NCBI GenBank assembly: GCA_964630835.1
Contig: CAZVZM010000006.1
Span: forward strand, 1-56,316
Source of the DNA: Halarsenatibacter sp964630835
Lineage (GTDB): Bacteria; Bacillota; Halanaerobiia; Halanaerobiales; Halarsenatibacteraceae
Direction of reading: 5' to 3'
DNA: 56,316 bases
The notes beneath the pieces were generated by a model, which worked only from the letters and a program-made list of their open reading frames with translations, had not been told where the DNA came from and made no database searches. Positions 24,337-32,691 of the stretch are shown one piece after another (positions within the stretch are counted from its first letter, which is position 1; every line of letters starts with the position of its first letter). Position numbers and translations under genes: made by a program.

Positions 24337-26317
24337 TGATGTTAAGATTATTTTACTTCTGGCATTTGTAATCCTGCTGGTTTTTTTCCCTCTGCGTGAG
24401 CGCTGGCAGATGGAGGCTGACAGGAATAGAGTGGAAATAATAATGAGTGGAAATGAATTTCAGGAAATAAAAGCTCTGGATGATGAGGTCAGCTGGAACT
24501 CTCTGGTCGAAGCTGGAGTGAAAAGAGCTTCTCTTTCCGCTCATACACTGGATGACCTGCAGGAACGGGGAAAAATAGCTATTACCACTCCGGCAGAGTC
24601 CGGTCTGGTGCAGGGTATTTCTGAATCAATCGACAGCGAATTTACCGGGAGGGAAGCTGTCTCAGGCAGGCTGGTTTATTTTCCGGAGCAAAACAGCCAT
24701 CTTTTAAGTGATAGTATTATTTCCCTCTGGAAGGAATTATTTGGTGTTAGAACGACAAAATACCAGGGGGGAAATCTTTTATTGTTTCCTGTTTGGACGG
24801 ATTTTTTTGAGGATTTGCAGCCCGGCTATGATGAGAAAATGCTCTCCGAAATTGAGGCGGCCGGGCTAAAACCTGCGGCCAGATTAAAAAACCAGCCATC
24901 TCAGTCGTTAAATGAGGCCCTTTTGCAGGAACTTAACAGGAAAAATGTCGGAGCAGTAATCTTTACCGGCGAGGAAGTGGCCGGCTATCCCGATCATCTC
25001 CACGAGACTGCAAGATTTATGTCCGATCGTGATCTCATTTATGGATATATTGAACCGTTTATTGGTGATCAGGAAGGGGCCAGTGTCCTGGCAAAACAAC
25101 AGGTGGATAATGTTGTCAGAGTGCACAGCATTCAGCGTGAGGAGATGGCCGAGCAATCCCGGGAAGAGATTAGAGATCGCTATATCAGGGCTGCTAGAGA
25201 GCGCAATGTAAGCTATCTTTATCTGCGGGGCCTTCCTGAAGAGAGGATTTTCAGGAACGGAGCGGAAGAACAGCTGGTACTGGCTGGAATCATATCGGCC
25301 GGCCTTGAAGATAACGGGTTTGAATTATCGAATGTGCTTCCCGGGGGCGCGGTGCATTTCGGAGCATACCGGGTATTTTTTAGCTCCTTTCTGGTTATGA
25401 CGGCTGCAGTGCTGTGGCTTAAAAAAGCCCTTGACTTTATGATCAATCTTCCCGGATTATTTTTTCCGCTTTTGATGATAGCTGGTTTTATAGTTCTATT
25501 GTTTCTTTTTTTTACTCAGGATCTCATCTTTTTCAGACAGTTCACCGCTCTGGGAGCTGCAGCGTTTTTTCCTGCTGTATCCGGGGGTTTTCTGGTTGAG
25601 TATATCCGGGGAGATAGGAGCTTTTTGTCCGCAGGGCTGGCTGCTGCTGCGGTGGCCTTTTCCGGAGGGCTTCTTGTGGCTGCTGTTCTTTCCACGTCTG
25701 TATTTTACAATCAGATTGAGGTTTTTAGGGGAGTTAAACTGGCCTTTGTCCTCCCGCTATTTTTAACTGGATTATATTTTTTGATGGCTCATTTCCCGGG
25801 GGAAGAAACAGAAATAGAGCCGGGGGCTGTTAATTTGGTGCGGAGGGCTCAGGAGGCTGTTGCCACCCCCCTGACCTGGAAACAGATTTTTATAATGTCT
25901 GCTGCATTGATTGTTATGGTTGTTTACCTGGGGCGGACCGGAAATATACCTTTTATTCCTGTGCCGGCTCCGGAAATAGCTTTGAGGGAATGGCTGGAAG
26001 GAGTTCTGGGGGTAAGACCTCGTTTTAAGGAATTTTTGCTGGGGCATCCCTTTCTTCTTCTTCTGCCATTTTTTAAGAAAAATATTTTTCCCCCTCTTAT
26101 TAAAACCGCAGTTATTTTGCTGGCTTTGATAGGACAGCTCACGGTAGTAAATAGCTTTTCTCATCTGCATACCCCTCTTTCGGTGACTCTTGAGAGGACG
26201 GTTCACGGTTACTGGCTGGCTTTTCCTGCTGCTGCAGCAATTTTCGCCCTCACTGTCATGGGGATAAAGTTATACTATGTCCTGCCTGGCCGACCTCAGG
26301 GGCGGGAGAATGCATGA
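24323..26317 (+). CDS. Multi-pass membrane protein, DUF5693 family
   Basis: The 664-residue product has an N-terminal membrane anchor (about 8-24), a large extracytoplasmic domain (about 25-345) and a cluster of some eight to ten hydrophobic helices in the C-terminal half. This matches the DUF5693 family, which in many Firmicutes sits beside csaB and wall-polymer genes. No enzymatic motif was recognised. The start overlaps the end of prfB, and its stop overlaps the csaB start, so it is translated in one chain with both. Its role in envelope assembly is inferred only from the neighbours. Confidence 0.85.
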   Translation: MRKNDDVKIILLLAFVILLVFFPLRERWQMEADRNRVEIIMSGNEFQEIKALDDEVSWNSLVEAGVKRASLSAHTLDDLQERGKIAITTPAESGLVQGISESIDSEFTGREAVSGRLVYFPEQNSHLLSDSIISLWKELFGVRTTKYQGGNLLLFPVWTDFFEDLQPGYDEKMLSEIEAAGLKPAARLKNQPSQSLNEALLQELNRKNVGAVIFTGEEVAGYPDHLHETARFMSDRDLIYGYIEPFIGDQEGASVLAKQQVDNVVRVHSIQREEMAEQSREEIRDRYIRAARERNVSYLYLRGLPEERIFRNGAEEQLVLAGIISAGLEDNGFELSNVLPGGAVHFGAYRVFFSSFLVMTAAVLWLKKALDFMINLPGLFFPLLMIAGFIVLLFLFFTQDLIFFRQFTALGAAAFFPAVSGGFLVEYIRGDRSFLSAGLAAAAVAFSGGLLVAAVLSTSVFYNQIEVFRGVKLAFVLPLFLTGLYFLMAHFPGEETEIEPGAVNLVRRAQEAVATPLTWKQIFIMSAALIVMVVYLGRTGNIPFIPVPAPEIALREWLEGVLGVRPRFKEFLLGHPFLLLLPFFKKNIFPPLIKTAVILLALIGQLTVVNSFSHLHTPLSVTLERTVHGYWLAFPAAAAIFALTVMGIKLYYVLPGRPQGRENA

Positions 26318-27450
26318 TGAAAAGGATCTGTCTTGCCGGTTACTATGGTTATGATAATCTTGGAGATGAAGCGATTTTATACAGCCTCATTGAAGGCATA
26401 AGATCTCTTAAGCAGAACTGTGAAATAACTGTACTTTCGGCCTCTCCCGGGGAAACTTCCCGCAGATATGGAGTAAAGGCTGTAGGCCGCTATAATATAT
26501 TGAAGATTTTAAGTCTGCTGCGAGATTGTGATCTTTTCATGAGCGGTGGAGGAAGCCTGATTCAGGATGTGACGAGCTTTAAATCGCCTCTCTATTATCT
26601 TGGGCTAATGCGCATGGCCGATGCTTTAGCCGACAGAACTGCCTTTGCATTTCAGGGAGTGGGGCCCCTGGAGTCGAATTTTCTTTGCAGTGTTGCCGGC
26701 AGTATAATAGGGGCAATGGATGAAATATCTGTGAGAGATGAGGACTCCCTAAAGCTTCTCATTGATGAAATTGGTCTGGCGGAGAGGAAGGTAAAAAAGA
26801 CTGTTGACCCCGTATTTTTGCTTGCCCCTGACATCTCAGATGTAAAGGAAAAGGGCAGCCATGAGGGAGACTGTAATCATGGGCGGGCAAAACATTTTAA
26901 ACTGGGTATTTCAGTTAGGCCCTGGGATGATAATTCCTATCTTTCGGAAACGGCAGCCGGTTTAAATATGTATATCAGAGAAAAGAAGAGTATAGAGATT
27001 AAATTTATTCCTCTCAATTATGAGAAGGATATAGAGGCGGTGAAGTTTCTTGAAAGAAGTCTCGAAACAGATAAAGTAGAAATTTCCGGGCCATTTTCTC
27101 ATCTCCGGGAGGTTGAGAAGGAGATGGATGACCTGGATCTTCTTCTCGGAGTGAGGCTTCACTCCCTTATCTTTGCCACTCTCCGGGGAGTTCCCTGCGT
27201 GGGAATTGAATACGATCCCAAAGTCAGATCTTTTCTATCTCAGATCAATCTGACACCTGCAGGGACGACTGAAAATATTTCCAGAAAAAATCTATGCCAA
27301 AACTTTAAAATGGTGGAAAACAACAGAAAAAAAATCACAGGCCGGCAGCTTAAATACGTTCGAAGCTGCCGGAACAGGCTTGAGGAATATCTGTCCGAAC
27401 TCCTGGCCGGGAAAGGCAGTGACGGGGATGAAAGAAAAGGAAATGTATAG
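26314..27450 (+). CDS. csaB: Polysaccharide pyruvyl transferase CsaB
   Basis: CsaB adds pyruvate to wall polysaccharides, creating the ligand for SLH-domain surface proteins. The 378-residue protein begins with GYYGYDNLGDEAILYSL, contains a GGGSLIQDVTS segment, and ends with the conserved GVRLHSLIFATLRGVPCVGIEYDPKV region. All are diagnostic for the family. The gene overlaps the DUF5693 gene by four bases, and its 3' end overlaps the downstream glycosyltransferase. In a diderm Firmicute the pyruvylated polymer may anchor the outer membrane through SLH-domain OmpM-like proteins; that is an inference. Confidence 0.93.
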   Translation: MMKRICLAGYYGYDNLGDEAILYSLIEGIRSLKQNCEITVLSASPGETSRRYGVKAVGRYNILKILSLLRDCDLFMSGGGSLIQDVTSFKSPLYYLGLMRMADALADRTAFAFQGVGPLESNFLCSVAGSIIGAMDEISVRDEDSLKLLIDEIGLAERKVKKTVDPVFLLAPDISDVKEKGSHEGDCNHGRAKHFKLGISVRPWDDNSYLSETAAGLNMYIREKKSIEIKFIPLNYEKDIEAVKFLERSLETDKVEISGPFSHLREVEKEMDDLDLLLGVRLHSLIFATLRGVPCVGIEYDPKVRSFLSQINLTPAGTTENISRKNLCQNFKMVENNRKKITGRQLKYVRSCRNRLEEYLSELLAGKGSDGDERKGNV

Positions 27451-28213
27451 TGATCTCCGACAGACTTATTTGCTGGGGATTAAGATCAATCCCCTGACCG
27501 GAAAAGAAGCCGCAGAAAAAATTATACAGGTTGTAGAAGATCAGAAGGAATACAGCTGTCGGCCCGTGCTGACCCCCAATGCTGAGATATTGGTTCAGGC
27601 TTGCCGGGAGGAGAGACTGGCCTATATGTTAAATAATGCGTGGCTTACTCTGCCTGATGGATCTGGATTGAAGATTGCTTCAAAACTTCTTCCCGGGTCT
27701 GAAAATCTCCCGGATAGAGTTGCCGGAATTGACCTCCTTAAAGATTTAATTCGGAGTGCTTCCGGAGGAGTTGCTAAAATGTACTTTTTGGGGGGGCGTC
27801 CCGGCGTTGCAGCTTCGGCGGCTCACAGAATGCAGGAGAGGTTTGATAATTTGAAGATACTGGGCTGTCATCACGGCTACCTGAACAGGGTGGATGCGGC
27901 AGAAGTCATCGAGGATATTAATACCAGAAAGCCGGATCTTCTTTTTGTAGGTATGGGAGCCCCCCGTCAGGAAGAATTTATTTTCACTCACCGGGAGGAC
28001 TTAAAAGTTAAAGTGGCCATCACAGTGGGGGGGAGTTTTGATGTCCTCTCCGGGCGAAAAAAGAGAGCCCCCGGGGTCATGCAAAAATTTCATCTCGAAT
28101 GGTTGTATCGAATTATTCAGGAGCCTTCTCGCTGGCGTCGGGCTCTGAGACTGCCGGTTTTCACTGGAATTGTCTTAAAAGAATGTCTGCGTTCAAAGTT
28201 TGGCAGGAATTAG
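27428..28213 (+). CDS. WecG/TagA/CpsF-family glycosyltransferase
   Basis: The protein transfers an N-acetylmannosaminyl-type sugar to a lipid-linked precursor in wall teichoic acid or similar polymer pathways. The N-terminal LTPNAEILVQACRE and LPDGSGLKIASKLL motifs, and the later FVGMGAPRQEEFI motif, are characteristic. Length is 261 residues from ATG 27428; ATG 27443 is a close alternative with a better purine-rich site. The gene starts inside csaB, so it is co-expressed with it. The actual acceptor polymer is not known from sequence. Confidence 0.9.
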   Translation: MKEKEMYSDLRQTYLLGIKINPLTGKEAAEKIIQVVEDQKEYSCRPVLTPNAEILVQACREERLAYMLNNAWLTLPDGSGLKIASKLLPGSENLPDRVAGIDLLKDLIRSASGGVAKMYFLGGRPGVAASAAHRMQERFDNLKILGCHHGYLNRVDAAEVIEDINTRKPDLLFVGMGAPRQEEFIFTHREDLKVKVAITVGGSFDVLSGRKKRAPGVMQKFHLEWLYRIIQEPSRWRRALRLPVFTGIVLKECLRSKFGRN

Positions 28214-28262
28214 GATAAATCCCAAATTTCTTAAAACTTTTTATAAGGATGGGTGATGTAAT

Positions 28263-29513
28263 GTGATAATCAAGCAGAAGAAAAGGGCTTTGTTTGCGAT
28301 CTTTGTCCTGTCGGTATTTATGCTGACAGCAGTTTTTCACCCCGTTCAGGCCGATGAGCCTGAAAGGGAAGCTCCAGAGCTGGATGAGGAAATCATCGAG
28401 CATGCCACAATGGAAAATTTTGAAATGATAATGGATATCGTCGAGGATTACTATGTCGATGAAATAAGCGAAGAGGACCTTCTCAAAGGTGCTATCGAAG
28501 GAATGCTGCGCGAGGTGGATATTTATTCGAGTTTTATGACCGAAGAGGAGTACCTGGAGATGCAGGAGGAGATGGAAGGCGAATACGGAGGCATCGGTAT
28601 CATTATAACAATGAGGGAGAATGAACTAACCGTTGTCTCCCCCATCAGCGGCACACCGGCGGATGGGGCCGGGGTTCAGGCTGAAGATATTATAACTGCA
28701 GTTGATGGTGAAAGTACGGAGAACATGGATCAGCAGCGTGCTGTGGATAAAATGCGGGGAGATCCGGGTACCGAAGTGACGATAACCATTTACAGAAACG
28801 GAGAAGAATTTGACATTGATCTGACCAGAGAGCAGATTGATATTCCAATAATTGAAGAGGAAAAATATTTAAATGACAGAATCGGATATATTTCCATCTC
28901 TCAATTTCTTCAGGAAACCGGTTCTAAACTCGCCCGATCAGTGCAGGACATGGAAGCTGATGGTGCTGAGGCCCTAATTATAGATCTGCGCAACAATCCT
29001 GGAGGCATCCTGCAGGAAAGTATCACCGTCAGCAGCGTTTTTGCAGATGAGGGGACAGTCCTCTCCATGCGTCAGAGAGAGGGGCGAGATCAGGTATTTA
29101 ATGTCAACCCTGACATGATAACGACGGACCTTCCCGTGCTGGTCCTGACAAATCGCGGTTCTGCCAGTGCTTCAGAAATTGTTGCCGGATTTATTCAGGA
29201 TAATGATCGAGGGGTAGTCCTGGGAGATACTACATTTGGTAAGGGGACAGTGCAGAGCGTATTTCCCCTGGAGGACGGTTCGGCGCTGCGCCTCACTACT
29301 GCAAGATATTATACCAGCGGCGAAAACATGATTGACGAAGAGGGAATAAAGCCGGATTATGAGGTTGTTTATGAGGATGATCCCCTGACCGAGGAGGATC
29401 TGCAGCTGGATAAGGCAGTTAAAGCGGTGGAATATTATCTGGAGGAAGGAAACTGGCCGGAATCAGAAAAAATAATACCCGACGAAGAAGCAGTTGAAGA
29501 GATTCAGGAGTAA
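28263..29513 (+). CDS. ctpA: C-terminal processing serine protease (S41 family, CtpA)
   Basis: This secreted or membrane-anchored protease of the tail-specific family has a signal or anchor segment (about 8-26), a PDZ domain (about 105-185, with GIGI and SPISGTPADGAGVQAED), and the catalytic region: nucleophile Ser in NRGSASASEIV and Lys in TTFGKGTVQSVFPL. The length of 416 residues is usual. The start is a GTG embedded in ATGTGA, preceded by GGATGGGTGATG. Upstream envelope genes suggest a wall or outer-membrane maturation role, but substrates cannot be told. Confidence 0.92.
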   Translation: MIIKQKKRALFAIFVLSVFMLTAVFHPVQADEPEREAPELDEEIIEHATMENFEMIMDIVEDYYVDEISEEDLLKGAIEGMLREVDIYSSFMTEEEYLEMQEEMEGEYGGIGIIITMRENELTVVSPISGTPADGAGVQAEDIITAVDGESTENMDQQRAVDKMRGDPGTEVTITIYRNGEEFDIDLTREQIDIPIIEEEKYLNDRIGYISISQFLQETGSKLARSVQDMEADGAEALIIDLRNNPGGILQESITVSSVFADEGTVLSMRQREGRDQVFNVNPDMITTDLPVLVLTNRGSASASEIVAGFIQDNDRGVVLGDTTFGKGTVQSVFPLEDGSALRLTTARYYTSGENMIDEEGIKPDYEVVYEDDPLTEEDLQLDKAVKAVEYYLEEGNWPESEKIIPDEEAVEEIQE

Positions 29514-29522
29514 TGTTATAAT
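29494..29522 (+). promoter_or_regulatory. Probable promoter of the serine acetyltransferase gene
   Basis: TTGAAG (29494-29499, inside the end of ctpA) and TATAAT (29517-29522) are exactly 17 bases apart. The -10 box is perfect and the -35 matches at four positions. Transcription would start near 29530, about 55 bases before the gene. Confidence 0.55.
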
Positions 29523-29583
29523 GGATATAACGTGAAAACCAAGCAGTTAACTATACTTTTTTATCTCGAAGGGGAGAATTATT

Positions 29584-30237
29584 ATGTTTAGCAGTATAAA
29601 AGCAGATGTGAGGGCAATATTTGATCGTGATCCGGCCGTCAACAATCTGGTCGAGGCTTTGCTTGCCTATTCAGGTCTTCACGCCATAATAGTACATCGT
29701 CTAAATCACCGTCTTTACAGACTGGGATTAAGGACTTTGCCCCGGATTTTTTCTCAGGTGGTGAGATTTTTTACAGGAATAGAAATTCATCCCGGAGCAA
29801 AGATTGGCAGAGGATTTTTTATTGACCATGGAATGGGTGTTGTAATTGGAGAGACCGCTGAAATTGGTAATAATGTCACACTTTTTCAGGGGGTTACTCT
29901 CGGTGGTACCGGTAATGAAGAGGGTAAAAGACATCCAACATTAGGCAACAATGTAGTGGTAGGTGCCGGAGCAAGAATACTTGGCTCTATCAGAGTGGGG
30001 GATAATGTGAAAGTGGGAGCGGGTTCTGTAGTTTTGGATGAGGTGCCCGATAATGCCACAGTTGTGGGCATTCCCGCGCACGTGGTAAAAAAAGATGGCC
30101 GGCGAGTTCATGCGGAACGCGATCTGGAGCATGGAGATATTCCCGATCCGGTGGCAGAAAAAATAAGGGATCTGGAGTCGGAGGTAGAGCAGCTTAAAGA
30201 AATGTTAAAAGATGATCAGCAGCGAAGAATTTCTTAA
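29584..30237 (+). CDS. cysE: Serine O-acetyltransferase (CysE/EpsC type)
   Basis: The enzyme makes O-acetylserine, the precursor of cysteine. The N-terminal helical part and the left-handed beta-helix of hexapeptide repeats are visible: IHPGAKIGRGFFIDHGMGVV, GETAEIGNNVTLFQGVTLGG and GDNVKVGAGSVVLDEVPDNA. The catalytic His of the DHG motif is present. At 217 residues it is the short Gram-positive type. It is preceded by its own likely promoter and followed by a spacer with a promoter and terminator. No cysK is adjacent. Confidence 0.92.
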   Translation: MFSSIKADVRAIFDRDPAVNNLVEALLAYSGLHAIIVHRLNHRLYRLGLRTLPRIFSQVVRFFTGIEIHPGAKIGRGFFIDHGMGVVIGETAEIGNNVTLFQGVTLGGTGNEEGKRHPTLGNNVVVGAGARILGSIRVGDNVKVGAGSVVLDEVPDNATVVGIPAHVVKKDGRRVHAERDLEHGDIPDPVAEKIRDLESEVEQLKEMLKDDQQRRIS

Positions 30238-30243
30238 AAAAAC

Positions 30244-30273
30244 TTGACACCTCTACTTTGTTTATATTATAAT
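30244..30273 (+). promoter_or_regulatory. Strong promoter upstream of uvrB
   Basis: TTGACA (30244-30249) and TATAAT (30268-30273) are both perfect, with an 18-base spacer. The transcript would start near 30280. Confidence 0.75.
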
Positions 30274-30279
30274 GTCCTT

Positions 30280-30390
30280 ACACTAAAAGAAGTGAGTTTA
30301 TTTTCCAGAACCGTTATATTTTGATTTCCCCCCAACCCCTAACCTGATAACTCCTGCCTGATACCTCCCTTTGCGGGAGGTATTTTTTTT
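30280..30390 (+). ncRNA. Candidate short RNA or attenuated uvrB leader
   Basis: A perfect-consensus promoter and a strong terminator bracket about 110 bases with no convincing reading frame. The strand composition is C-rich in the middle (CCCCCCAACCCC). It could be a stand-alone small RNA or a transcriptional attenuator for uvrB. I see no T-box or riboswitch motif. Boundaries are estimated from the promoter and hairpin. Confidence 0.4.
30361..30390 (+). terminator. Strong terminator between the promoter and uvrB
   Basis: ATACCTCCC (30361-30369) pairs with GGGAGGTAT (30375-30383) over a 5-base loop and is followed by seven Ts. It would end a transcript from the promoter at 30244-30273 after about 110 bases. 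A second TATAAT near 30406 may serve uvrB. Confidence 0.8.
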
Positions 30391-30467
30391 ATGGCTAAAA
30401 TGTTGTATAATATAAAAGATGCGGTAGACTGTAATATGCAGCTTCCGTAGGGAGGTGAAACCAGTAA

Positions 30468-32486
30468 ATGAGTCCGGATTTTGATCTGCAGGCTCCCTAT
30501 TCTCCCCGGGGAGATCAGGGGGAAGCTATAAGACAGCTGACAGAAGGCCTGGTGAACGGTTATGAGAAGCAAACCTTGCTGGGAGCCACCGGCACCGGAA
30601 AGACCTACACAATGGCCGCTGTTGTGGAAAATATAAATCGTCCAGCACTGGTAATAGCACACAATAAAACTCTGGCAGCCCAGCTCACGAGTGAATTCAA
30701 GGAATATTTCCCCCGGAATGCTGTAGGATATTTTGTGAGCTATTATGATTATTATCAACCTGAAGCCTATGTGCCCGAGACAGATACCTATATTGAAAAG
30801 GACACATCTATAAATGAAGAAGTGGAAAAGCTGAGATTATCTGCTACCAGTTCACTTTTTGAACGCAGGGATGTGTTGATAGTGGCCAGCGTTTCCTGTA
30901 TATATGGGCTGGGTTCTCCGGAGGATTATCACGGCATGTCCTGCGAACTGAAGCGCGGGGATAGTAAATCGCGGGATGAAATTGTGAGAGAACTTGTTTT
31001 AATGCAATATAGCCGAAATGATATAGATCTCTCGCGGGGACATTTTCGTGTCAGGGGAGATGTGCTTGAGATTTTTCCCGCATACAGAGACATTGCCCTT
31101 CGAGTTGAACTATTTGGAGAGGAGATAGAGAGAATAACGGAAATAGATAAGGTAACAGGCGAGGTCAAAAATGAACACCAGCAGTTTACGGTTTATCCGG
31201 CCAGTCACTTTGTTACTCCGGAGGAAAAAATAGAGCAGGCCCTGGATTCTATTCGCAAAGAACTTCATGAGAGATTGGAGGAACTCCGGTCTGAGGACAG
31301 ACTTGTGGAGGCTCAGAGGCTGGAACAGAGAACAAAACACGATCTGGAAATGCTTGAGGAAATGGGGTTCTGCTCGGGAATCGAAAATTATTCCCGTCAT
31401 CTGCAGGGGAGAGAGCCGGGCTCCCGCCCCGCAACACTTCTCGATTATTTTCCCGATGATTATCTCCTTATAATTGATGAATCGCACAAAACTATCCCTC
31501 AGATCGGGGGTATGTATGCAGGGGACAGATCGCGCAAGGAGAAGCTGGTTGAATACGGTTTCAGGCTGCCTTCAGCTCTGGATAACCGCCCCCTGGATTT
31601 TGAAGAATTTGAGGAAATGATAAATCAGGCTATCTTTGTATCAGCCACCCCCGGCCCCTACGAAAGGGAGAACAGCGACCGGATCGTGGAGCAAATTATT
31701 AGGCCCACCTATCTTTTAGATCCGGAAGTGGAGGTCCGTCCCACTGAAAATCAGATAGATGATTTAATTAACGAAATTCACCGGGTGGTTAGCGATGAAG
31801 GAGACAGGGTTTTGATCACAACACTCACCAAAAGGATGGCGGAGGACCTCACTCAATATTTGAGCGAAGCGGGGGTGAGAGTTCGCTATCTGCATTCTGA
31901 TATAGATACTATTGAAAGATCGGAAATCATCAGGGATCTGCGTCTGGGAGAATTTGATGTTCTTGTTGGCATTAATCTGCTGCGGGAAGGTCTTGATATT
32001 CCTGAGGTGGCTTTGGTTGCAATCCTGGATGCGGACAAAGAGGGTTATCTGCGCTCTGAAAGAGCGCTCATCCAGACAATAGGTAGAGCGGCCAGAAATC
32101 GCCAGGGAAAGGTAATCATGTATGCTGACGAAATTACCGATTCCATGCGTGGAGCTATAGATGAAACCGAACGCAGAAGAGAAAAGCAGAAGAGGTTTAT
32201 CGAGGAAAATCAGGTTGAACCTCGCACCATTGAAAAGCCTGTAAGAGAGGTGGTTCGTCCCATTGAAATGGTTCAGGGAGATGAGGGGGAGTTTGAAGTT
32301 AAAGAAGAGGAGAAAGCTTATTCTCCCGGGGATAATATTGAAGATATGTCGAGAGCGGAGATAAACAATATGATAATAGAACTGGAGGAGGAGATGGAGG
32401 AAGCAGCCGATAATCTGGAGTTTGAGGTTGCTGCACAGATACGCGACGAAATAGAGGAATTAAAAGCTGCTCTGGAGGAAAAGTAA
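30468..32486 (+). CDS. uvrB: Excinuclease ABC subunit B
   Basis: UvrB is the damage-verifying helicase-like subunit of nucleotide excision repair. The Walker A motif (GATGTGKTYT), the beta-hairpin region (YYDYYQPEAYVP), the DEAD-like IIDESH and the C-terminal UVR motif (EEAADNLEFEVAAQIRDEIEEL) that contacts UvrC are all present. The 672-residue length is normal. The ATG is preceded by GGGAGGTGA. It heads a uvrB-uvrA-uvrC cluster, each member separated by 190-205 bases with possible promoters. No clear LexA box was found. Confidence 0.98.
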   Translation: MSPDFDLQAPYSPRGDQGEAIRQLTEGLVNGYEKQTLLGATGTGKTYTMAAVVENINRPALVIAHNKTLAAQLTSEFKEYFPRNAVGYFVSYYDYYQPEAYVPETDTYIEKDTSINEEVEKLRLSATSSLFERRDVLIVASVSCIYGLGSPEDYHGMSCELKRGDSKSRDEIVRELVLMQYSRNDIDLSRGHFRVRGDVLEIFPAYRDIALRVELFGEEIERITEIDKVTGEVKNEHQQFTVYPASHFVTPEEKIEQALDSIRKELHERLEELRSEDRLVEAQRLEQRTKHDLEMLEEMGFCSGIENYSRHLQGREPGSRPATLLDYFPDDYLLIIDESHKTIPQIGGMYAGDRSRKEKLVEYGFRLPSALDNRPLDFEEFEEMINQAIFVSATPGPYERENSDRIVEQIIRPTYLLDPEVEVRPTENQIDDLINEIHRVVSDEGDRVLITTLTKRMAEDLTQYLSEAGVRVRYLHSDIDTIERSEIIRDLRLGEFDVLVGINLLREGLDIPEVALVAILDADKEGYLRSERALIQTIGRAARNRQGKVIMYADEITDSMRGAIDETERRREKQKRFIEENQVEPRTIEKPVREVVRPIEMVQGDEGEFEVKEEEKAYSPGDNIEDMSRAEINNMIIELEEEMEEAADNLEFEVAAQIRDEIEELKAALEEK

Positions 32487-32570
32487 TACAGACTGCAATT
32501 TATGAGATATATAAAACAGAAAGATTGTTAAATTTTATTAAACCTGAACAAAATTCACTTTTTCCTGTCA

Positions 32571-32598
32571 TTGCCTGGTGGATATCTTCCAGTATAAT
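32571..32598 (+). promoter_or_regulatory. Probable promoter of uvrA
   Basis: TTGCCT (32571-32576) and TATAAT (32593-32598) have a 16-base spacer. A TTGACA at 32612-32617 further down has no good -10 partner. Confidence 0.5.
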
Positions 32599-32691
32599 TA
32601 GACAGGCTAATTTTGACACAGGGATTTTACAGTTAAGAAACTTTAAGCCGGAACCGGCAAGCCGGAAGCATAGTAAATTTGAGGTGAAATA

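Noticed and set aside
30280..30390. T-box leader before uvrB or cysE
   Set aside because: No AGGGTGGNACCGCG box or specifier loop is present.
32612..32640. Second uvrA promoter at TTGACA 32612-32617
   Set aside because: No acceptable -10 sequence lies 16-18 bases downstream.
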